This document shows positions 8,830 to 17,854 of a DNA stretch of 64,000 bases, piece by piece. Each line of letters begins with the position of its first letter. Position 1 is the first letter of the stretch. The stretch spans positions 81,738 to 145,737 of the forward strand of contig NZ_JACIFV010000016.1 in NCBI RefSeq assembly GCF_014197535.1, written 5' to 3'. The position numbers were made by a program, and so were the translations under genes. Source of the stretch: Rhizobium aethiopicum (GTDB taxonomy: Bacteria > Pseudomonadota > Alphaproteobacteria > Rhizobiales > Rhizobiaceae). The notes below the pieces were generated by a model that had not been told where the DNA came from, made no database searches, and was given only the letters and a program-made list of their open reading frames with translations.

Positions 8830-9006
8830 ATGACCAAGCTTTTTAGCCGTTTTCTGAAGGACGAATCCGGCGCGACCGCAATCGAATACGGCCTGATCGC
8901 AGCCCTCATTTCCGTAGCACTCGTCGCCGGTGCTACTACGCTTGGCAACAAGCTGAACTCTACGTTCTCGACATTGGGTGGCAAGCTGGACGACGCTGTG
9001 AACTAA
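8830..9006 (+). CDS. pilA: Flp/Fap-type IVb pilin, major pilin subunit
   Basis: A 58-residue prepilin: a short basic leader (MTKLFSRFLKDESG) is cleaved after the glycine, then comes the conserved hydrophobic core ATAIEYGLIAALISVALV and a short polar C-terminus. The Glu-Tyr pair after the cleavage site is the Flp signature. It polymerises into the tight-adherence pilus after processing by the CpaA peptidase encoded just downstream. Only one pilin copy is present here, while some rhizobia carry several. The gene is preceded by a strong GGAGTTAGGAG ribosome site. Confidence 0.93.
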   Translation: MTKLFSRFLKDESGATAIEYGLIAALISVALVAGATTLGNKLNSTFSTLGGKLDDAVN

Positions 9007-9127
9007 TAATGATTACTGGAGCGCGGCTCTGGTTAGTAAGATCAGGCTCACGAGCGAACCGCCGTGAGCCTGTTTGTCTTGGGCAGATGAAACTTGGGGC
9101 GGATGAGTACTTGGGGCAGGTGAGAAG

Positions 9128-9640
9128 ATGATCGTAGCCGCAATCCTTCTTGTTTTTCCGCTCTGCCTTGCTTTTGCGGCCATATCCGATCTGTTGACGA
9201 TGACGATCCCGAACAGGGTATCGTTGATCATGATGGTTGCATTTGCCGTGCTGGCGCCTTTGAGCGGCCTCACTCTTCCGGCGATCGGAACGCACGCGCT
9301 GGGAGCCGCCATCGTGTTCGGCATTTGCTTTGCCTTCTTCGCACTCAATGTGATGGGCGGTGGAGACGCGAAACTCCTTAGCGCCACTGCACTCTGGTTC
9401 GGTTACGATCCCGCTCTGCTGTCTTTTCTGACTTATGTTAGTGTCGTCGGTGGCTTGGTGACGTTGGCGATCCTGTTGATCCGGTCACAGTTGAATACGA
9501 TATTGGCCATCGGCCTGCCGGTGCCCAATTCTTTGCTGCTCGCCAAGAAGATCCCCTACGGCATCGCCATCGCGATCGGCGGCTTCATGGCCTTCCCGTC
9601 TTCGCCGCTCTTCATCGCTGCGCTGGAAAGCTTGAAATAG
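9128..9640 (+). CDS. cpaA: Prepilin peptidase, A24 family
   Basis: A 170-residue polytopic membrane aspartic protease that removes the leader of the pilin and pseudopilins. Both catalytic aspartates are visible: one in AAISDLLTM near residue 20, the other in the GxGD-type motif NVMGGGDAKLL near residue 80. It is a short TadV/CpaA form without the methyltransferase domain of PilD. A GGTGAGAAG ribosome site precedes the ATG. The 121-base gap after pilA suggests co-transcription or partial termination between the abundant pilin and its peptidase. Confidence 0.92.
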   Translation: MIVAAILLVFPLCLAFAAISDLLTMTIPNRVSLIMMVAFAVLAPLSGLTLPAIGTHALGAAIVFGICFAFFALNVMGGGDAKLLSATALWFGYDPALLSFLTYVSVVGGLVTLAILLIRSQLNTILAIGLPVPNSLLLAKKIPYGIAIAIGGFMAFPSSPLFIAALESLK

Positions 9641-9750
9641 CCGCATTTTAAATGCCCGTTAACTTAAAATGTAAGCATTCCATTAACCATAATTATACCA
9701 ATTCCTGAGCATTCTGCAGGGCGAACATATCGTGCCCTGAGGAATGATCG
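9641..9750 (+). promoter_or_regulatory. Likely promoter of the cpaB-tadC operon with a CtrA-like half site
   Basis: This 110-base AT-rich gap precedes the pilus assembly operon. It contains TTAACCAT at 9683-9690, the CtrA half-site sequence known in Caulobacter and other alphaproteobacteria, plus a second TTAAC at 9659-9663. The start point and regulator are inferred only. Confidence 0.35.
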
Positions 9751-10566
9751 ATGAAACCGGCTCGCCTTATAATTCTTGCTGTCGCCGTGGTGGCAGCCGG
9801 CCTAGCCGGGCTCCTGGCAATGCGCATGGCCGGCAGCGGTGGCGTCGTCACGCGGGTGCAGTCGGTTATCGAGAAAGAACCCACCGTCAACATCCTCGTT
9901 TCGAGCGGCAATCTGCCGGTCGGGGCAAGGCTCGATGAGAAATCGGTGCGCTGGATGCCTTGGCCGCAGGGCGGCGTGGTCCAGGGCTTCATCACCGAGG
10001 CTGACAAGCCGGACGCGATCAAGGACCTGCAGGGCGCCGTCGTGCGTCTGCCGATCTTCGAAGGCGAGCCGATCCGGCCCGAAAAAGTCGCCGATTCCAG
10101 CAGCCGTATCCTGTCCTCGCTGTTGCCGGCCGGCAAACGCGCCGTCGCGACCGAGATATCTGTGGCAACCGGCGCCGGTGGTTTCATCCTGCCGAACGAT
10201 CGCGTCGATGTCATCATGGTCCGCAAGGGTACCGAGGCCAACAAGCTCATCACCGAGACCGTGCTGAGCAATGTGCGCGTTCTCGCCATCGACCAGCAGA
10301 TCCAGGAAAAGGACGATGGCTCCAAGACCGTGGTCGGCACGACCGCAACGCTCGAGCTGACCCCGGACCAGACGAAAGTTCTCGCCGTTGCCCAGCAGAT
10401 GGCTGACCGGCTTTCGCTCGCTCTGCGCTCCGTCGCCGATGCGCAGGAGCAGGATACCAGTGCGGCGGACTATCTGCTGAGCGGCGACAACGGTAGCGCG
10501 ATCATTCAGGTCATCAAGTCGGGCGCCATCGTGACGGATGCCGGCGCAGCGCCGAAGGCGGAGTAA
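9751..10566 (+). CDS. cpaB: Flp pilus assembly protein CpaB (RcpC)
   Basis: A 271-residue protein with an N-terminal membrane anchor (about residues 5-25), then an SAF-like domain (NILVSSGNLPVGARLDEKSV) and the RcpC/CpaB domain. It is a periplasmic accessory protein thought to work with the CpaC secretin. It opens a collinear run cpaB-C-D-E-F-tadB-C, the standard alphaproteobacterial Tad order. Only six bases separate its stop from the alternative GTG start of cpaC. Confidence 0.93.
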   Translation: MKPARLIILAVAVVAAGLAGLLAMRMAGSGGVVTRVQSVIEKEPTVNILVSSGNLPVGARLDEKSVRWMPWPQGGVVQGFITEADKPDAIKDLQGAVVRLPIFEGEPIRPEKVADSSSRILSSLLPAGKRAVATEISVATGAGGFILPNDRVDVIMVRKGTEANKLITETVLSNVRVLAIDQQIQEKDDGSKTVVGTTATLELTPDQTKVLAVAQQMADRLSLALRSVADAQEQDTSAADYLLSGDNGSAIIQVIKSGAIVTDAGAAPKAE

Positions 10567-10578
10567 AAGGACGTGCAA

Positions 10579-12075
10579 ATGGGTCATTCAACGCGGCGCG
10601 CCAAGTTTCTCCTGACAGGCTGCCTTTCGCTGGCAGTCGGCGCGACCGGCATGGCGCCGGCTTCTTTCGGGCCGCTTTTCGCTGTCAGCGAGGCGCGTGC
10701 CGCTGAAAGCATTGTCCGCATCTCGCAGACCGGCCCCGACGCTCATCGCCGGCTGAAGCTCGGGCTGAACAAGGCCGTCGTCGTCGATCTGCCGGAGGAT
10801 GCCCATGATATCCTCGTCTCCGATCCGACAATGGCCGATGCCGTGACCCGCACCTCCCGGCGCATCTATCTGTTCGGCAAGAAGGTCGGCCAGACGAATA
10901 TCTTTGTCTTCGGCGCCGGCGGGCAGGAGGTCGTCAATCTCGACATCGAGATCGAGCGCGATGTCTCCGGCCTTGAAACCAATCTCCGCCGTTTCATTCC
11001 CGACTCCAACATCAAAGTCGAAATCGTCTCCGACAATATCGTGCTGACCGGCACCGTGCGCACGCCGCAGGACGCCACGCAGGCGGCCGATCTGGCGCAG
11101 GTCTTCCTGAAGGGCGGCGAAGCGACGACAAGAACCGAGACGGCATCCGGCACCGGCGGCGACAGCTCGGTGGCGCTCTTTGCCGAAGGCCGCCAGACGT
11201 CGCAGGTCGTCAACCTGCTGCAGATCCAGGGTGAGGACCAGGTCACCCTCAAGGTGACGATCGCCGAGGTTCGCCGCGAGGTGCTAAAGCAGCTCGGCTT
11301 CGACAACCTCGTCTCCAATTCCTCCGGCATGACGGTTGCTCAGCTTGGCGCTCCGAGCGCCGACAGCGCCACAGCCACCGTCGGCGGCGGCCTGGCGGCG
11401 CTCTTCAAAAGCTCGATCGGCAAATACGACATTTCGACTTATCTCAACGCGCTGGAGCAGGCCAAGGTCGTCAGGACCCTGGCCGAGCCGACGTTGACGG
11501 CGATCTCCGGCCAGGCGGCGACCTTCAATTCCGGCGGCCAGCAGCTTTATTCGACGACCGACAATGACGGCAACGTCACTGTCGTTCCCTTCAACTACGG
11601 TATCAACCTTGCCTTCAAACCGGTGGTGCTGTCGTCTGGACGCATCAGCCTGGAGATCAAGACCAACGTCTCCGAGCCGGTGGCCGGCAGCGGCAACGCC
11701 ACCTATCAGCGCCGCTCGGCGGAGACCTCGGTAGAACTGCCCTCGGGCGGCTCGATCGCTCTGGCCGGGCTCATCCGCGACAATGTTTCCCAGACGATGG
11801 GCGGCACGCCGGGCGTCTCGAAGATCCCGCTTCTCGGCACGCTCTTCCGCCAGAAGGGCTTCGAACGTCAGGAAACCGAACTTGTCATCATCGCCACACC
11901 CTACCTGGTGCGTCCGGTGGCGCGGAACCAGCTCAACCGGCCGGATGACAATTTCAGCCCTGAGAATGACGGCGCAACCTTCTTCCTCAACCGTGTGAAC
12001 AAGGTCTATGGCCGCCGCGAGGCGCCCGTCGCCGACGCGCAGTTCCACGGCTCGATCGGGTTCATCTACAAATGA
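10579..12075 (+). CDS. cpaC: Outer-membrane secretin of the Tad pilus
   Basis: A 498-residue secretin (RcpA/CpaC type). Order of parts: signal peptide, pil_N domain (LNKAVVVDLPEDAHDILVSD), a BON-like repeat (IKVEIVSDNIVLTGTV), and the secretin domain with VSEPV and the closing PLLGTLFRQK...ETELVIIATPYLVRP. It forms the outer-membrane pore through which the Flp pilus leaves. The ATG at 10579 has an AAAGGA ribosome site at eight bases; a GTG at 10573 is too close to that site. Its stop overlaps cpaD as ATGA. Confidence 0.94.
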   Translation: MGHSTRRAKFLLTGCLSLAVGATGMAPASFGPLFAVSEARAAESIVRISQTGPDAHRRLKLGLNKAVVVDLPEDAHDILVSDPTMADAVTRTSRRIYLFGKKVGQTNIFVFGAGGQEVVNLDIEIERDVSGLETNLRRFIPDSNIKVEIVSDNIVLTGTVRTPQDATQAADLAQVFLKGGEATTRTETASGTGGDSSVALFAEGRQTSQVVNLLQIQGEDQVTLKVTIAEVRREVLKQLGFDNLVSNSSGMTVAQLGAPSADSATATVGGGLAALFKSSIGKYDISTYLNALEQAKVVRTLAEPTLTAISGQAATFNSGGQQLYSTTDNDGNVTVVPFNYGINLAFKPVVLSSGRISLEIKTNVSEPVAGSGNATYQRRSAETSVELPSGGSIALAGLIRDNVSQTMGGTPGVSKIPLLGTLFRQKGFERQETELVIIATPYLVRPVARNQLNRPDDNFSPENDGATFFLNRVNKVYGRREAPVADAQFHGSIGFIYK

Positions 12076-12830
12076 GCGGGGCACGATCGGCAGCAATGGC
12101 ACAGAACAGAGATCAGGCGATGGCCCATATCAATGCGACGACACACCGCCTCGGTTACTCCAGGGCGCTTGTTACCACGGCCGTCCTGTCGGTGGCGATC
12201 CTTTCCGGATGCGCCGGTCCGCATGACCAGCTGACGACAGGCGGGATTCCTGACGACTACCGCGCGCGCCATCCGATCATCGTCACGGAGGCCGAGCAGA
12301 CGGTGGATATACCCGTCGCCTCGTCCGACCGCCGCCTGACCATCGCCCAGCGCGATCTCATCCGCGGCTTTGCTGCCAACTACATTTCACGTGCCTCGGG
12401 CCCGGTTTATGTCCTGTCGCCGGAAGGTTCCCCCAATTCTGCGGCCGCCTATCAGCTGCGCAATCAGGTGCGTGCCGAACTGACGACAAGAGGGATCGCA
12501 AGCTCGAAGATCATCAATACGTCCTATGCGGCTGCCGGCGCCGGCGATGCGGCGCCGATCCGGCTGAGCTTTACCGGCACGACCGCGGTCACCACGCAAT
12601 GCGGCCAGTGGCCGAAGGATATCTCGAACGATCTCGCCAACCAGAATTATTATAATTTCGGCTGTGCCTCGCAGAACAACCTCGCCGCCCAGATCGCCAA
12701 TCCGGAGGACCTGGTGGCACCCCGCGGCATGACCCCGATCGATGCACAGCGGCGCAACAACGCGATCCAGGAATACCGGACGACGACATCGACGATCGAG
12801 GATGTCGCCGGCAGCGACAGCAGCTTCTGA
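12072..12830 (+). CDS. cpaD: Pilus assembly lipoprotein CpaD
   Basis: A 252-residue protein whose export signal ends in a lipobox (LSGC) and which continues into the CpaD domain, including the cysteine-containing TTQCGQWPKDI and YYNFGCASQNNLAAQIANP blocks typical of this family. It likely stabilises or localises the CpaC secretin at the outer membrane. The ATG at 12072 gives an ATGA overlap with cpaC but leaves a long region before the lipobox. The ATG at 12120 would give a more usual 30-residue lipoprotein signal, so the exact start is open. Confidence 0.9.
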   Translation: MSGARSAAMAQNRDQAMAHINATTHRLGYSRALVTTAVLSVAILSGCAGPHDQLTTGGIPDDYRARHPIIVTEAEQTVDIPVASSDRRLTIAQRDLIRGFAANYISRASGPVYVLSPEGSPNSAAAYQLRNQVRAELTTRGIASSKIINTSYAAAGAGDAAPIRLSFTGTTAVTTQCGQWPKDISNDLANQNYYNFGCASQNNLAAQIANPEDLVAPRGMTPIDAQRRNNAIQEYRTTTSTIEDVAGSDSSF

Positions 12831-12844
12831 GGCGGAACGGGACG

Positions 12845-14122
12845 ATGAGCGCGATCGAATACGAAATCAGGAACCCCAGCGAACTTCGTCACGCCGAAGA
12901 GGCGGTGCGGATGGCGGATCTGGAAAATATGCGGCCGTTGCCGCGCATTTCCGTTCACGCCTTTTGCGAAAGCGAGCCCCTGCAGCATGTCATGGAACGC
13001 TGCGCCAGTGATCGGCGCATGGCGAAGGTGAGCATGCGCATCACCAGCGGCGGCATAGCCGCTGCTGCCAATATGTTCGCCGCTGCTCCGACGCCGAACC
13101 TGATCATCCTCGAGACCAAAGCCAATTCCGGAAGCCTGCTCGGCGAACTTGCGCCGCTCGCCGCCGTCTGCGACCCGACGACCAAGGTCGTGATCGTCGG
13201 CTACTACAATGATATCGGGCTCTATCGCGAACTCATCCGCAACGGCATTTCCGAATATATGGTTCAGCCGGTCGCCATGCCCGACATTCTGACGGCAATG
13301 GCCTCGATCTTCGTTGATCCGGAAGCCGAGCCGCTCGGCCGCAGCATCGCCTTCATCGGCTCGAAAGGCGGTACCGGCGCCTCGACCATCGCGCATAATT
13401 GCGCTTTCGGCATTTCCAATCTTTTCTCCACCGAGACTATACTCGCCGATCTCGACCTGCCCTATGGCACGGCGAATATCGATTTCGATCAGGATCCGGC
13501 GCAAGGCATCGCCGAAGCGGTCTTTGCGCCCGATCGGCTCGACGAGGTCTTTCTCGACCGCCTGCTGACGAAATGCTCCGAGCACCTTTCTCTGCTTGCC
13601 GCACCCTCGCTGCTCGACCGCGCCTATGATTTCGATGGCCAGGCTTTCCAGCCGGTGCTCGATGTCCTGCAGCGCAGCGCGCCCGTCACCGTCCTCGACG
13701 TTCCGCACGCGTGGTCGGAATGGACGCGCTCGGTGCTGGCGAGCGTCGACGAGGTGGTCATCACCGCGGTTCCCGACCTCGCCAACCTGCGCAACACCAA
13801 AAACATGCTGGACGCGCTGCGCAAGATGCGGCCCAATGACAAGCCGCCGCATCTGATCCTCAATCAGGTCGGCATGCCGAAACGTCCGGAGATATCGCCG
13901 TCGGATTTCTGTGAGCCGCTGGAGGCCGATCCGATCGCGATCATTCCCTTTGACATCAACCTCTTCGGTAATGCCGCCAACAGCGGCCGGATGATCTCGG
14001 AAGTCGATCCGAAGTCGCCGACGGCCGAGACCTTTTCGCAGATATCGCACATCGTCACCGGCCGGGTCGCCATCAAGAAGGCGAAGAAGGGCGGCCTGCT
14101 CGGCCTCCTGAAGCGGAAGTAG
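12845..14122 (+). CDS. cpaE: Pilus assembly ATPase CpaE (MinD/ParA-like, TadZ)
   Basis: A 425-residue protein: an N-terminal receiver-like domain without obvious phosphorylation (about residues 35-155) followed by a MinD/ParA ATPase. The deviant Walker A is FIGSKGGTGAST and a switch aspartate sits in ADLDLPYG. It ends in a basic tail. CpaE/TadZ proteins place the pilus machine at a cell pole. The gene follows cpaD by 14 bases. An 89-base gap holding a rhizobial repeat separates it from cpaF. Confidence 0.92.
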   Translation: MSAIEYEIRNPSELRHAEEAVRMADLENMRPLPRISVHAFCESEPLQHVMERCASDRRMAKVSMRITSGGIAAAANMFAAAPTPNLIILETKANSGSLLGELAPLAAVCDPTTKVVIVGYYNDIGLYRELIRNGISEYMVQPVAMPDILTAMASIFVDPEAEPLGRSIAFIGSKGGTGASTIAHNCAFGISNLFSTETILADLDLPYGTANIDFDQDPAQGIAEAVFAPDRLDEVFLDRLLTKCSEHLSLLAAPSLLDRAYDFDGQAFQPVLDVLQRSAPVTVLDVPHAWSEWTRSVLASVDEVVITAVPDLANLRNTKNMLDALRKMRPNDKPPHLILNQVGMPKRPEISPSDFCEPLEADPIAIIPFDINLFGNAANSGRMISEVDPKSPTAETFSQISHIVTGRVAIKKAKKGGLLGLLKRK

Positions 14123-14129
14123 ATGATGA

Positions 14130-14198
14130 GCAATTCCAGCAAAAGTGTGCAGCGGTTTTGCGTACGGAATTGCGTGAAAACAACAAGATAGAGTAGAT
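14130..14198. repeat. Rhizobial palindromic intergenic repeat between cpaE and cpaF
   Basis: The gap carries nested palindromes: an outer AATTCC ... GGAATT pair and an inner GCAAAA ... GTTTTGC pair around GTGTGCAGCG, followed by GCGTGAAAACAACAAGATAGAG. Sequences of this form occur in many rhizobial intergenic regions; I recognise it from memory only. Being transcribed inside the operon, it could fold in the mRNA and set the relative level of cpaF. Confidence 0.6.
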
Positions 14199-14211
14199 CG
14201 GATTAAGCGGC

Positions 14212-15684
14212 ATGTTTGGAAAACGCGGAAACGAAGGTTTCGGAAAGGCCGGAGGCGCAATAGCTCCTCCGCCGCCGACCCCGGCCGCCGCCGTGGCCTC
14301 TTCTCCTGCCGTCCTCGTCGAACCTCAGCGCGAACCCTCGCGCCAGCAGGTGACGCCGCCGCCGATGCAGGCGCCGCAGCGCAAGCGACCGGTTCGCACC
14401 GACGAATATTACGACACCAAACAGCAGGTCTTTTCCGCGCTGATCGACACGATCGATCTCTCGCAGCTTTCCAAGCTCGATGGCGAAAGCGCGCGCGAGG
14501 AAATCCGCGACATCGTCAACGACATCATCACCATCAAGAACTTCGCGATGTCGATCTCCGAGCAGGAAGAACTGCTCGAGGATATCTGCAACGACGTTCT
14601 GGGCTACGGTCCGCTGGAGCCCTTGCTGGCGCGTGACGACATCGCCGACATCATGGTCAACGGCGCCGGCCAGACCTTCATCGAAGTCGGCGGCAAGACG
14701 ATCGAATCGGAAATCCGCTTCCGCGATAATGCGCAGCTTCTCTCCATCTGCCAGCGCATTGTCAGCCAGGTCGGCCGCCGCGTCGATGAATCGAGCCCGA
14801 TCTGCGACGCGCGCCTGCCCGATGGCTCGCGCGTCAACGTCATCGCGCCGCCGCTGTCGATCGACGGGCCGGCACTCACCATCCGCAAGTTCAAGAAGGA
14901 CAAGCTGACGCTCGATCAGCTCGTCCGTTTCGGCGCAATCACGCCGGAAGGCGCGACCGTGCTGCAGATCATCGGGCGCGTGCGCTGCAACGTCATCATC
15001 TCGGGCGGCACGGGCTCGGGTAAAACGACGCTTCTGAACTGCCTCACCAATTATATCGATCGGGATGAGCGTGTTATCACCTGCGAGGACACGGCCGAAC
15101 TGCAGCTGCAGCAGCCGCATGTCGTGCGCTTGGAAACGCGCCCGCCGAATATCGAAGGCGAGGGCGAAATCACCATGCGCGATCTCGTCAAGAACTGCCT
15201 GCGCATGCGTCCCGAACGCATCATCGTCGGCGAAGTGCGCGGACCTGAAGTCTTCGACCTATTGCAGGCGATGAACACCGGTCACGACGGCTCGATGGGC
15301 ACGATCCACGCCAACACGCCGCGCGAATGCCTGAGCCGTATCGAATCGATGATCGCCATGGGCGGCTTCACGCTGCCGGCAAAGACGGTCCGCGAGATCA
15401 TCTCTACTTCCGTCGACGTCATCATCCAGGCGGCACGCCTGCGCGACGGTTCGCGCCGCATCACCCAGATCACCGAGGTGATCGGCATGGAAAGTGACGT
15501 CATCATCACCCAGGATCTGATGCGCTACGAGATCGAAGGCGAGGACGCTAGCGGCCGACTGATCGGCCGGCACATGTCGACCGGCGTCGGCAAACCGAAT
15601 TTCTGGGATCGGGCGCGCTACTTCAACGAGGAAAAGCGCCTGGCCGCCGCCCTCGACGCGATGGAAGCGAAATCGAAGGAATAG
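14212..15684 (+). CDS. cpaF: Tad secretion ATPase CpaF (TadA)
   Basis: A 490-residue hexameric type II/IV secretion ATPase that powers Flp pilus assembly. A proline-rich N-terminal extension is followed by the N-terminal domain (GPLEPLLARDDIADIMVNG) and the ATPase core. The core shows Walker A SGGTGSGKTTLLN, the Asp box CEDTAELQL, Walker B RIIVGEVRGPE and the His box MGTIHANTPRE, all intact. It sits in the inner-membrane/cytosol complex with TadB and TadC, whose genes follow at one and about 14 bases. Confidence 0.96.
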   Translation: MFGKRGNEGFGKAGGAIAPPPPTPAAAVASSPAVLVEPQREPSRQQVTPPPMQAPQRKRPVRTDEYYDTKQQVFSALIDTIDLSQLSKLDGESAREEIRDIVNDIITIKNFAMSISEQEELLEDICNDVLGYGPLEPLLARDDIADIMVNGAGQTFIEVGGKTIESEIRFRDNAQLLSICQRIVSQVGRRVDESSPICDARLPDGSRVNVIAPPLSIDGPALTIRKFKKDKLTLDQLVRFGAITPEGATVLQIIGRVRCNVIISGGTGSGKTTLLNCLTNYIDRDERVITCEDTAELQLQQPHVVRLETRPPNIEGEGEITMRDLVKNCLRMRPERIIVGEVRGPEVFDLLQAMNTGHDGSMGTIHANTPRECLSRIESMIAMGGFTLPAKTVREIISTSVDVIIQAARLRDGSRRITQITEVIGMESDVIITQDLMRYEIEGEDASGRLIGRHMSTGVGKPNFWDRARYFNEEKRLAAALDAMEAKSKE

Positions 15685-15688
15685 CGTG

Positions 15689-16696
15689 ATGTTCGGATTC
15701 GATCCGGTAGTCCTGGCAATCGTTGTCCTCGCCGCTGTCTCCGCCGCGGCGGTCGCCTATGCCCTGTTGTTTTCCCGGATCGAGGCCGACAAAAAATCGG
15801 CAAGCCGCATCAACCGTGTCAAATCGGCCGAGGTCGACCGCGCCAAGGTCAAGGCCGCCCGCGACCGGGTGCAGGAGATGTCGAAGCGGCGCAAATCGGT
15901 GCAGGACAACCTGAAGGATCTGGAAAAGCGCCAGAACGAAAAGACCAAGAAGACCCTGTCGATGAAATCGCGGCTGGTGCAGGCCGGCCTGACGATCACG
16001 CTGACGCAGTTCTATCTCTTCAGCGCCATTTTCGCTTCGGTGCTGCTGCTCATGGCCTTCATCATCGGCGCGTCGTGGCTGGTCATGATCGGCATCGCTT
16101 TCGTGGCCGGACTCGGCCTGCCGCGTTGGGCCCTTGGTTTCCTGATCAAGCGCCGCCAGAACAGGTTCCTCAACGAGCTTCCTAATGCCCTCGACGTCAT
16201 CACCCGCTCGATCAAATCGGGCTTGCCTCTCAACGATGCGATCCGCCTGATCGCAACCGAGGGCACCGAGCCGGTCAAGAGTGAGTTCCGGCGCGTCATT
16301 GAAGCGCAACAGGTGGGCCTCAGCATTCCCGAAGCTTGCGCGCGCATGACGCTCCATATGCCGCTTCAGGAGGTCAATTTCTTTGCCATCGTCATCGCCA
16401 TCCAGTCGCAGGCCGGCGGCAATCTCTCCGAAGCGATCGGCAACCTGTCAAAGGTGCTGCGCGAGCGCAGGAAGATGAAGGCCAAAGTTTCGGCGCTCTC
16501 GATGGAAGCCAAGGCCTCGGCTGCCATCATCGGCGCTCTGCCCTTCATCGTCGCGACCCTCGTCTACCTCACGTCGCCCAACTACATGATGATCCTTTTC
16601 ACCGATCCGCGTGGCCATTTTATCATGGGTTTCTCGGCGGTCTGGATGTCGATCGGCATCTTCTTCATGCGCAAAATGATCAGTTTTGATATCTAG
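15689..16696 (+). CDS. tadB: Pilus assembly platform protein TadB
   Basis: A 335-residue inner-membrane protein with an N-terminal transmembrane helix, a basic coiled stretch, two central helices, and a T2SSF domain (LDVITRSIKSGLPLNDAIRL ... NFFAIVIAIQSQAGGNLSEA). It ends in two more membrane helices. It pairs with TadC as the platform on which CpaF acts. The ATG at 15689 is eight bases from AAGGA. A GTG at 15686 is the alternative and changes the protein by one residue. Confidence 0.94.
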   Translation: MFGFDPVVLAIVVLAAVSAAAVAYALLFSRIEADKKSASRINRVKSAEVDRAKVKAARDRVQEMSKRRKSVQDNLKDLEKRQNEKTKKTLSMKSRLVQAGLTITLTQFYLFSAIFASVLLLMAFIIGASWLVMIGIAFVAGLGLPRWALGFLIKRRQNRFLNELPNALDVITRSIKSGLPLNDAIRLIATEGTEPVKSEFRRVIEAQQVGLSIPEACARMTLHMPLQEVNFFAIVIAIQSQAGGNLSEAIGNLSKVLRERRKMKAKVSALSMEAKASAAIIGALPFIVATLVYLTSPNYMMILFTDPRGHFIMGFSAVWMSIGIFFMRKMISFDI

Positions 16697-16710
16697 CCGG
16701 AGGAGGCACC

Positions 16711-17697
16711 ATGTCGCAGGAGCTCGCCGCAACCCTGACCAATCCGGGCATGCTGATTGCGCTCCTCGTCGCGATCGCCGTCTTCGCCACCTTTTATACG
16801 ATTGCCATCCCCTTCTTCGAACGTGGCGATCTCGACAAGCGGATGAAGGCGGTTTCGACCGAGCGCGAGCAGATCCGCGCTCGCGAACGCGCCCGCATGA
16901 ACGCCGAATCCGGCGCCGGCAAGGCTTCGCTCAGGAGCCAGAACAACCGCTCTGTCCGCCAGATCGTCGAGCGTTTTAACCTGCGTAAGGCACTCGTCGA
17001 CGAAAACACCGTCAACAAGCTGCGCGCCGCTGGGTTTCGCTCGGAAAATGCGCTGAATACCTTCCTCGTCGCGCGTTTCCTGCTGCCTTTCCTTTTCCTG
17101 GCGCTCGCCGCTTTCTGGGTCTTTGGCCTCGGCAATCTCGCCGAAAGGGGTATGCCGATCCGCCTCCTCGCGGTCATAGGCGTCGGCTATGTCGGTTTCT
17201 ATGCGCCGAACATCTATATCTCCAACCGCATGGGCAAGCGTCAGTACTCAATTAAGCGTGCCTGGCCGGATGCGCTCGACCTGATGCTGATCTGCGTCGA
17301 ATCCGGCATCTCGATCGAGGCCGCGATGCGTCGCGTCTCCGAAGAACTCGGCGAGCAATCGCCGCCGCTCGCCGAGGAAATGGTGCTGACCACGGCCGAG
17401 CTCTCCTTCCTGCCGGATCGCCGCGTCGCGCTCGAAAATCTCGCGACGCGCACCCAGATCGAGCTGGTCCGCTCGGTGGCCCAGGCGCTGATCCAGGCGG
17501 ACCGATACGGCACGCCGGTTGCGCAGGCGCTACGCGTTCTTGCCCAAGAAGGACGTGACGAGCGCATGAACGAAGCGGAAAAGAAGGCAGCCGCCCTGCC
17601 GCCGAAATTGACGGTACCGATGATCCTGTTCTTCCTGCCGGTGCTGATCGCCGTCATCCTCGGTCCGGCCGGCATCCAAGTGGCAGACAAGTTCTGA
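16711..17697 (+). CDS. tadC: Pilus assembly platform protein TadC
   Basis: A 328-residue relative of TadB with an N-terminal membrane helix, a basic linker, paired central helices and a T2SSF domain (LDLMLICVESGISIEAAMRR). The C-terminal helix is PMILFFLPVLIAVILGPAGI. A GGAGGAGGCACC ribosome site precedes the ATG. It closes the forward pilus operon. The lipoprotein TadD, which usually follows directly, is here on the other strand beyond a LysE-type gene. Confidence 0.94.
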   Translation: MSQELAATLTNPGMLIALLVAIAVFATFYTIAIPFFERGDLDKRMKAVSTEREQIRARERARMNAESGAGKASLRSQNNRSVRQIVERFNLRKALVDENTVNKLRAAGFRSENALNTFLVARFLLPFLFLALAAFWVFGLGNLAERGMPIRLLAVIGVGYVGFYAPNIYISNRMGKRQYSIKRAWPDALDLMLICVESGISIEAAMRRVSEELGEQSPPLAEEMVLTTAELSFLPDRRVALENLATRTQIELVRSVAQALIQADRYGTPVAQALRVLAQEGRDERMNEAEKKAAALPPKLTVPMILFFLPVLIAVILGPAGIQVADKF

Positions 17698-17854
17698 CGG
17701 TCGTACCGGAACCCTATGCCGCTTTTTTAGCAGAAGGCGATTTGAGATAGCGCTCGTGACCGGCGCCGGCATAACTGCTAAACGGGACGGACGACGATCG
17801 GCCGGCTCAGATGCGGTTTTCTCGGCGCTCGTCCCACTCGAAAGAGAGGTTCCG

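Noticed and set aside
12650..14260. A 536-codon open frame on the minus strand
   Set aside because: It lies entirely antisense to cpaE, has no family sequence, and reflects the high third-position GC of the real gene. Similar long antisense frames at 55039-56676 (lepA) and 59293-61263 (amidohydrolase/recX) were rejected for the same reason.
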